The position numbers were made by a program, and so were the translations under genes. This document shows positions 59,342 to 64,000 of a stretch of DNA of 64,000 bases, one piece after another (position 1 is the first letter of the stretch; each line of letters starts with the position of its first letter). Under the pieces are notes generated by a model. The model worked only from the letters and a program-made list of their open reading frames with translations, was not told where the DNA came from and ran no database searches. The stretch comes from Nonomuraea montanisoli. Its GTDB lineage: Bacteria > Actinomycetota > Actinomycetes > Streptosporangiales > Streptosporangiaceae. The DNA lies in NCBI RefSeq assembly GCF_013363975.1, contig NZ_JABWGN010000022.1, positions 62,001-126,000 on the forward strand, in the 5' to 3' direction.

Positions 59342-60952
59342 TCAGCCCTTGGCCCCGAGATCGGCCGCCCACGGGTAGCCCATGTGGACCTGGGAGGCGG
59401 GCGGCCCGGTCACCTTGCCACCGAGGACGACGGCGTTGGGCACCTCGACCAGCGAGATCCACACCATGTCGGCGGTGAAGCGCCGCTGCAGCTCGACGAC
59501 GTCCGCGGCCCGCTCGGCGGGGTCGGTGGCGGCCAGGGCCTTGGCCACCAGCGCGTCGTACTCGGGCGAGCTGAACCCGACCCAGTTGTTGGACGAGCCG
59601 GTCAGGCCGTTGTCGTAGAAGCCGATGGGGTCGGCCTTGGTGATGTACCAGTCGTCGGGCACGAGGTCGACCTGGGCGCGCAGGGACTTGTCGGTGTAGA
59701 AACCGCCGTACTCGGCGGCGGGGATCGTCCTGATCTGCGCGGTCAGGCCGATCTTCTTGGCGGCGTCGGCCACGGCGTTGGCGATGACGGTGCGCGACTG
59801 CTCGCCGTTGGTGGCCACGATGATCGGCTCCTTGGGGACGCCGGCCTCCTGGACGAGCTTCTTCGCCTCCTCGACCCGGGGCGTCTCGGGCGCGCCCTGG
59901 AGCTGGTCGTACGCGGTCTGGAACGCCTGCTTCCGGTACGACCAGGCGCCCGCGCCGACCGGCACCTTCCACGGCCGGGCGAGCCCGGCGAAGCCCGACC
60001 TCGCGATGCCGGCCCGGTCGACGGCCAACGAGAGCGCCCGCCGGATCCGCGCGTCCTTCATCGGCCCGCGGTCGGTGGGCAGCAGCACGAAGACGCGGGT
60101 GGTGGGGCCGTAGGCGACGGTAACGGCCTGGTTGGCCTGGAGCGCCACGGCGGGGCCGGTGTCGGACAGGTAGGCGCCGTCGGCGGCTCCGGTGACGAGG
60201 CTGTTGACCAGCGCGTTGTCCTCGGCCCACCTGAAGGTCACGCTTCTGGTGAGCGGTTTGACGTCCTTGTTCCAGTACTGGTCGTAGCGCTCGATCGTGA
60301 GCCGGGCGCCCGACTTCCACTCCTTCAGCGTGTACGGCCCGCTGCACGCGTCGGGGCTGTCCGGCGTGCCGTACTCCTTGCCGAGCCGCTCGACGACCTT
60401 CTCGTTGAGCACGATGCCCGCGCCGCCCGCGATGGCCTGCTCGAACAGCGCGTTGGGCTTCTTGAAGGCGATCGTGACCTGCCGGTCGCCGGTCTTCGTG
60501 ACGGACTTCACGTCCTCGAACTCGTCGGACTCGTCCATGCCCTCGCCCGCGTGGCGCCTGAGGCTCCACACGACGTCGTCGGCCGTGACGGGCGAGCCGT
60601 CGTGGAAGGTGACGCCGTCGCGCAGCGTGAGCACCATGGTCCTCGGGTCGGGCTGGTCGATCTTCTCGGCGATCCACGGCTTGACCGTCATGTCGGGCTG
60701 GGTCTGCAGCAGGCGCTCGCAGACGTTGGCCATGACGGTGCGGTTGGGGGTGCCGCCGTCGACGTCGAGGTCGAGCGTGCCGGGCTCGCCGTCGAGCAGC
60801 CAGGTCGCCGACTCCAGCGGGCCCGCGGCCTTGGCGGTGCGGTCGACGAGGGTGAGCTTGGCGGGGTCGGGGGTCCTTCCGGTGGCGGCGGGTCCGCCGC
60901 CGCACGCGGCGGTGAGGCAGATCAGCCCTGCCAGGACGAGCGTCTTGTTCAC
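59342..60952 (-). CDS. Peptide-binding lipoprotein of the ABC transporter
   Basis: The 536-residue family 5 solute-binding protein has a signal with lipobox LTAAC (Cys about 17), so it is a lipoprotein. The conserved pattern TLRDGVTFHDGSPVTADDVVWSLRR and the C-terminal GFSSPEYDALVAKAL are present. The start GTG overlaps the C45 hydrolase stop (TAGTG), implying coupled expression with that enzyme. The substrate is therefore likely the enzyme's substrate or product. Confidence 0.88.
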   Translation of the reverse strand: MNKTLVLAGLICLTAACGGGPAATGRTPDPAKLTLVDRTAKAAGPLESATWLLDGEPGTLDLDVDGGTPNRTVMANVCERLLQTQPDMTVKPWIAEKIDQPDPRTMVLTLRDGVTFHDGSPVTADDVVWSLRRHAGEGMDESDEFEDVKSVTKTGDRQVTIAFKKPNALFEQAIAGGAGIVLNEKVVERLGKEYGTPDSPDACSGPYTLKEWKSGARLTIERYDQYWNKDVKPLTRSVTFRWAEDNALVNSLVTGAADGAYLSDTGPAVALQANQAVTVAYGPTTRVFVLLPTDRGPMKDARIRRALSLAVDRAGIARSGFAGLARPWKVPVGAGAWSYRKQAFQTAYDQLQGAPETPRVEEAKKLVQEAGVPKEPIIVATNGEQSRTVIANAVADAAKKIGLTAQIRTIPAAEYGGFYTDKSLRAQVDLVPDDWYITKADPIGFYDNGLTGSSNNWVGFSSPEYDALVAKALAATDPAERAADVVELQRRFTADMVWISLVEVPNAVVLGGKVTGPPASQVHMGYPWAADLGAKG

Positions 60953-62079
60953 TACTGGTCTCCGTGCGGTCCGTCGTACAGGTTGTGGGGCACGCGCTCG
61001 TACTCGTGGTCGCAGGGCGTGCCGGCCGCGATCAAGTAGTCGCCCGTGGTGAGGTCGACACAGCTCGACAGCAGGGTGGCCCACCGCGTCACGGCGGGCT
61101 GGGCGTCGTCGGGATGGGTGCAGAGCGACTCGGGGTGGCCGAGGTGGTCGGACATGGCGTGGCGGATGCGCTTGCGCGCCTCGTCGGTGCCGGACGCCTG
61201 GCGCACGGCCCGCAGGCCGCCCTCGGCGCGCGGCACCCGGAACAGCGAGTCGGCCGAGGCGGGCCGGTAGGTGGCGGCGAGCTGGGGCGGCACGAACGCC
61301 TGGTAGTGGTTGCCGTGGACGAGCAGCCCGTCGGCCGGGTACATCCAGCCCACGGCGCCCGGCGTGGTCTCCAGGTCGATCGCGAAGCCCTCGCGGTGGG
61401 TGACCAGGGCGTTGCTGGCGATGTGCGGCCGCGACTGGGTCAGCGCCTCCAGCGCGGCGTTGAGGTTGTCGCTGTCGAGGACGCGCCGGCGGATCAGCGT
61501 CTGCGGCACGCCGACCGTCTCGTCGAAGCGCCCGCCGAGCCCGTTGGCGTTGAGCGCGATGCCCGCCGAGTTGGCCCCCTGCCGCCCGACCTGGCCCGCC
61601 TCCACATGCATGATCACGGTCGGGCGGCCCGGCTGGACCACCCGGAGCACCATGACGGTGTCGGCCACGCCGCTGCGCCAGTCCCAGTTCTGGCCGGCGT
61701 AGACGTGGCCGTCGCCGGAGGCGTCCTCCAGCAGCGCGAACGAGGTGCAGCCGTCGGCCGGCAGCTCGCTGAACGTCGTGTCGTAGATGATCTCGCCGCG
61801 GGCGTTGAGCGCGAGCACGTCGAGGAAGCCGGTGCCGGCGCCCTCGGCGATGCCCTCCATCTCCTCGACCAGCTCGGGCGCGAACGCCCTGCTCGGCTCG
61901 ACCCAGTGCGCCGCCCGCTCGGTGACCTGGGCCCAGGTGAGGCCGCTGGAGTGGCCGAACGCCTCGGCGTAGTAGGCCAGCGCCCGGTGGACCCGGTCTC
62001 TGGCCTGCTCGCCGTACTGGCGCCCGCGCTCCCTCGGGGCGCCGGAGATCTCGACGAGGGGCAGGGAGATGAGGCTCAA
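60952..62079 (-). CDS. C45 family peptidase/acyltransferase (penicillin acyltransferase-like, autoprocessing)
   Basis: The 375-residue Ntn-hydrolase is related to isopenicillin N acyltransferase. The pro-peptide ends at Gly110, and the nucleophile is Cys111 in DGCTSF, which would become the N-terminal residue after self-cleavage; GQNWDW (129-134) is the matching family motif. The TTG start at 62079 has AAGGAG 5-6 bases upstream and is chosen because the upstream ATG frame lacks a ribosome site. No signal peptide, so it acts inside the cell. It leads a peptide ABC operon and is divergent from an RpiR regulator, suggesting uptake followed by hydrolysis of an acylated amide or peptide. Confidence 0.83.
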   Translation of the reverse strand: MSLISLPLVEISGAPRERGRQYGEQARDRVHRALAYYAEAFGHSSGLTWAQVTERAAHWVEPSRAFAPELVEEMEGIAEGAGTGFLDVLALNARGEIIYDTTFSELPADGCTSFALLEDASGDGHVYAGQNWDWRSGVADTVMVLRVVQPGRPTVIMHVEAGQVGRQGANSAGIALNANGLGGRFDETVGVPQTLIRRRVLDSDNLNAALEALTQSRPHIASNALVTHREGFAIDLETTPGAVGWMYPADGLLVHGNHYQAFVPPQLAATYRPASADSLFRVPRAEGGLRAVRQASGTDEARKRIRHAMSDHLGHPESLCTHPDDAQPAVTRWATLLSSCVDLTTGDYLIAAGTPCDHEYERVPHNLYDGPHGDQ

Positions 62080-62136
62080 TGGTGCTCCTTGGACCGGCCA
62101 AAGCCTGTAACGTTCATTTCGCGTGGACGGCACGTC

Positions 62137-62174
62137 TGTAGCGGTCGTTCCAGGCAACAGTAACGGGCGCTACA
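62137..62174. promoter_or_regulatory. Inverted repeat between C45 and rpiR genes
   Basis: TGTAGCG (62137-62143) and CGCTACA (62168-62174) are exact inverted repeats 24 bases apart, and TGTAACG occurs again at 62106-62112. RpiR-family regulators bind similarly spaced short repeats. The site ends 18 bp before the rpiR start. Confidence 0.45.
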
Positions 62175-62192
62175 CAGGAGTCAAGGGCCGTA

Positions 62193-63074
62193 ATGGATAA
62201 TTCACAGAGTCCTATCGAGCAGCTCAGGGCGTCGATCAGGCACCTGTGGGAGGAGCTGTCACCGGCGGAGCGCGCCGTGTGCCAGTTCCTGGCCTCGGCC
62301 TCGCCCGACCAGATCCTGTTCTCCAGCGCCCAGGAGCTCGGCGCGGCCACCGGCACGAGCAACGCCACGGTGGTGCGCACCATGCAGCGCCTCGGCTTCG
62401 GCGGCCTGCCGGGGCTCAAGCGCGCGCTCGCGGCCGAGTTCACCTCCACGGTGGCCCCCGACGTGCGCCTGCGCGCCCGCATCAGCCACGTCGGCCACGA
62501 CCTGTCCGAGATCTGGGAGCGGGTCTTCGACGAGGCGCGCGAGCGGATCGACCACTGCCGCCGCCTGTGGGACTCCGAGTCGTTCCGGCGCGCGGTCGAG
62601 GTGATGGCCAACGCGAGCGCGATCCTCGTCTACGGCACCGGGGCGTCCGACCCCTCCGCCCGCCACCTCGCGCTCAAGCTCGGCCGGCGGGGTCACCGCG
62701 CCCGCGCCACCTCCGCCACCGGGTTCGCGCTGGCCGACGACCTGCTGTCGCTGCGGCACGGCGAGGCGGTGGTGATCTTCCAGCCGGGCCGCAAGCTGCG
62801 TGAGCTGACCGTGCTGGTCGACCGGGCGCGCGCGGTCGGCGCGGGCGTCGTGCTCGTCTCCGACGAGCTGGGCGGCACGTTCGCCGGCAAGGTCGACGCC
62901 GTCCTGGCCGCACCCCACACGCCGACCGGCATCACCGCCGAGCCCCTGACCGGCATCATCGTGGCCGACGCGCTGCTGCTGGCCCTCGACGCGCTCGACG
63001 AGACCCGCTCGGTCGAACACTCCCACCAGCTCACCGCCCTACGCGAGCAACTGCTCGGCCCCCGCATCCGCTAG
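62193..63074 (+). CDS. RpiR/MurR-family regulator (HTH plus SIS domain)
   Basis: The 293-residue protein has the N-terminal HTH_6 domain (LSPAERAVCQFLA and ELGAATGTSNATVVRTMQRL, residues 22-66) and a SIS sugar-isomerase-like sensor domain (AILVYGTGASDPSARHLALKL, about 144-164). Such regulators respond to phosphosugars or related metabolites. Divergent placement from the C45-ABC operon makes that operon its likely target and hints that the imported compound may carry a sugar or amino-sugar part. Confidence 0.88.
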   Translation: MDNSQSPIEQLRASIRHLWEELSPAERAVCQFLASASPDQILFSSAQELGAATGTSNATVVRTMQRLGFGGLPGLKRALAAEFTSTVAPDVRLRARISHVGHDLSEIWERVFDEARERIDHCRRLWDSESFRRAVEVMANASAILVYGTGASDPSARHLALKLGRRGHRARATSATGFALADDLLSLRHGEAVVIFQPGRKLRELTVLVDRARAVGAGVVLVSDELGGTFAGKVDAVLAAPHTPTGITAEPLTGIIVADALLLALDALDETRSVEHSHQLTALREQLLGPRIR

Positions 63075-63114
63075 CCTCACACCGTCACTCTCGCGGCTTC
63101 GGAAAGGTGCTCCG

Positions 63115-63945
63115 GTGATCGGCTGGTTCGAAGCGGTGGTGCTCGGCCTCCTCCAGGGGCTGACCGAGTTCCTGCCCATCTCCTCCAGCGCCCACATCCG
63201 GGTGGTGTCGGCGTTCTTCGGCTGGCAGGACCCGGGTGCCGCCTTCACGGCGGTGATCCAGCTCGGCACGGAGGCCGCCGTGCTGATCTACTTCCGGCAC
63301 GAGATCTGGGAGATCGTCTCCATCTGGACGCGATCCCTGTTCAAGCCGGCGCTGCGCTCCCACCACGCGGCCCGCATGGGCTGGTACGTCATCGTGGGCA
63401 GCCTGCCCATCGGCGTGCTCGGCGTGCTGTTCAAGGACCAGATCGAGACGGTCTTCCGCGACCTTCGCATCGTGGGCACCACGCTGGTGGTCTTCGCCCT
63501 CATCCTGTGGTGGGCCGACCACACCGCCCGCAACAAGCTCACCCTGCAGAAGCACCTCAGCTTCCCGCACGCCATCGTGTACGGCTTCGCCCAGGCTCTC
63601 GCGCTCATCCCGGGCGTCTCCCGCTCCGGCGGCACCATCACCGCGGGCCTCCTGCTCGACTACCGTCGCGAGGACGCCGCGAAGTACTCCTTCCTGCTCG
63701 CCATCCCGGCCGTGCTGTCGTCGGGCCTGCTGGAGCTGCGCGAGATCGGTGAGGGCCAGGCGCCGGCCTGGGGGCCGACGATCCTGGCCACGCTCATCTC
63801 GTTCGTCGTCGGTTACGCGGCGGTGGCGTGGTTCCTGCGGTACATCAGCAAGCACCGCTTCACCGGCTTCGTCGTCTACCGCATCGCGCTCGGCCTGTTC
63901 GTGATCCTCGCGGTCACGCTGGACTGGATCCCCGCCCAGGGCTGA
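63115..63945 (+). CDS. uppP: Undecaprenyl-diphosphatase
   Basis: The 276-residue integral membrane enzyme recycles undecaprenyl diphosphate for cell-wall synthesis and confers bacitracin tolerance. The family motifs GLTEFLPISSSAH (15-27) and IPGVSRSGGTITAGLLL are intact, including the catalytic Glu/Ser/Arg residues. Eight or so helices are predicted. The GTG start has GGAAAGG upstream. It lies 40 bp after rpiR in the same direction. Confidence 0.92.
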   Translation: MIGWFEAVVLGLLQGLTEFLPISSSAHIRVVSAFFGWQDPGAAFTAVIQLGTEAAVLIYFRHEIWEIVSIWTRSLFKPALRSHHAARMGWYVIVGSLPIGVLGVLFKDQIETVFRDLRIVGTTLVVFALILWWADHTARNKLTLQKHLSFPHAIVYGFAQALALIPGVSRSGGTITAGLLLDYRREDAAKYSFLLAIPAVLSSGLLELREIGEGQAPAWGPTILATLISFVVGYAAVAWFLRYISKHRFTGFVVYRIALGLFVILAVTLDWIPAQG

Positions 63946-63950
63946 GGCCG

Positions 63951-64000
63951 CTAGGCGCTCAGGGTGCGCGGATAGCGGCTGGCCAGGGCGAAGACGACGG
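63951..64000 (-). CDS. C-terminal end of an unidentified gene (runs off the right edge)
   Basis: The last 16 codons visible read VVFALASRYPRTLSA then TAG (63951-63953) in one minus-strand frame, with coding-like codon use. Other frames also end nearby, so the call is tentative. Too little is present to name a family. Confidence 0.35.
   Translation of the reverse strand, partial: VVFALASRYPRTLSA

Noticed and set aside
57588..60905. A 1105-codon minus-strand frame running through 60905-57588
   Set aside because: Only its last 280 codons are a real gene (the DppC-like permease, start 58427). The rest is a shifted-frame shadow of the DppB-like permease and the binding protein.

Overview
The window is a 64 kb stretch of very GC-rich DNA with dense, short-spaced genes, many GTG starts and 4-bp stop/start overlaps. 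It carries many TetR, LacI, RpiR, AraC and ECF-sigma regulators, two dipeptide-type ABC operons and an actinobacterial rifamycin phosphotransferase. This fits a filamentous actinomycete; a Streptosporangiales-like host (for example Nonomuraea) is a guess, since no rRNA or marker phylogeny is available. No tRNA, rRNA, CRISPR array or intact insertion sequence was seen.

Layout. 1-3.9 kb: TetR regulator and short-chain dehydrogenase (SDR), divergent from a rifamycin phosphotransferase (rph) across a perfect palindrome. 3.9-6.0 kb: a lower-GC insertion with an orphan membrane-anchored protein and gene relics, bounded by an imperfect 43-bp direct repeat that copies the start of the next gene. 6.0-12.7 kb: LigD-type polymerase, secreted proteins, an ECF42 sigma/YCII/reductase group, a cupredoxin and a lipoprotein. 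12.7-17.7 kb: alkylsulfatase, HAD phosphatase, a TetR/epimerase pair and an acetyltransferase. 17.8-21.8 kb: purine salvage genes (PRPP synthase, adenosine deaminase, nucleoside hydrolase) with a LacI regulator and a double operator. 21.8-30.5 kb: wax-ester synthase, SDR, an ECF41 sigma factor with a divergent membrane gene, a TetR-azoreductase-SMR efflux group, a hydrolase with a Cys nucleophile, an HTH regulator and a NUDIX protein.

30.7-32.7 kb holds a two-gene AAA-ATPase + RloB module (AbiL/RloAB type, predicted anti-phage). 32.8-36.6 kb holds a three-gene histidine-rich membrane/secreted operon, probably metal (copper) handling, lying between two near-identical ~150-bp hairpin-rich direct repeats. 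36.6-39.4 kb has TetR, a flavin monooxygenase and an NmrA-like protein. 39.4-45.1 kb is a complete oligopeptide ABC operon whose binding protein has a C-terminal membrane anchor. 45.2-55.6 kb has an ABC-F ATPase, DJ-1, Gfo/Idh + TetR, an amino-acid permease, VapBC, LipB, PspC, a HAD protein, AraC and NmrA. 55.7-62.1 kb is a second peptide ABC operon led by a C45 (penicillin acyltransferase-like) autoprocessing hydrolase and divergent from an RpiR regulator. Between its two ATPase genes sits a 32-residue ORF built from three 11-residue repeats and joined by TGATG to both neighbours. The window ends with uppP.

The most unusual signals are the repeat-built mini-ORF (56549-56647), the divergent ECF41-type promoter pair (24621-24686), the RloAB module, the repeat-flanked metal operon, the 45-bp palindrome over the vapB start codon, and several tandem duplications of gene 3' ends.
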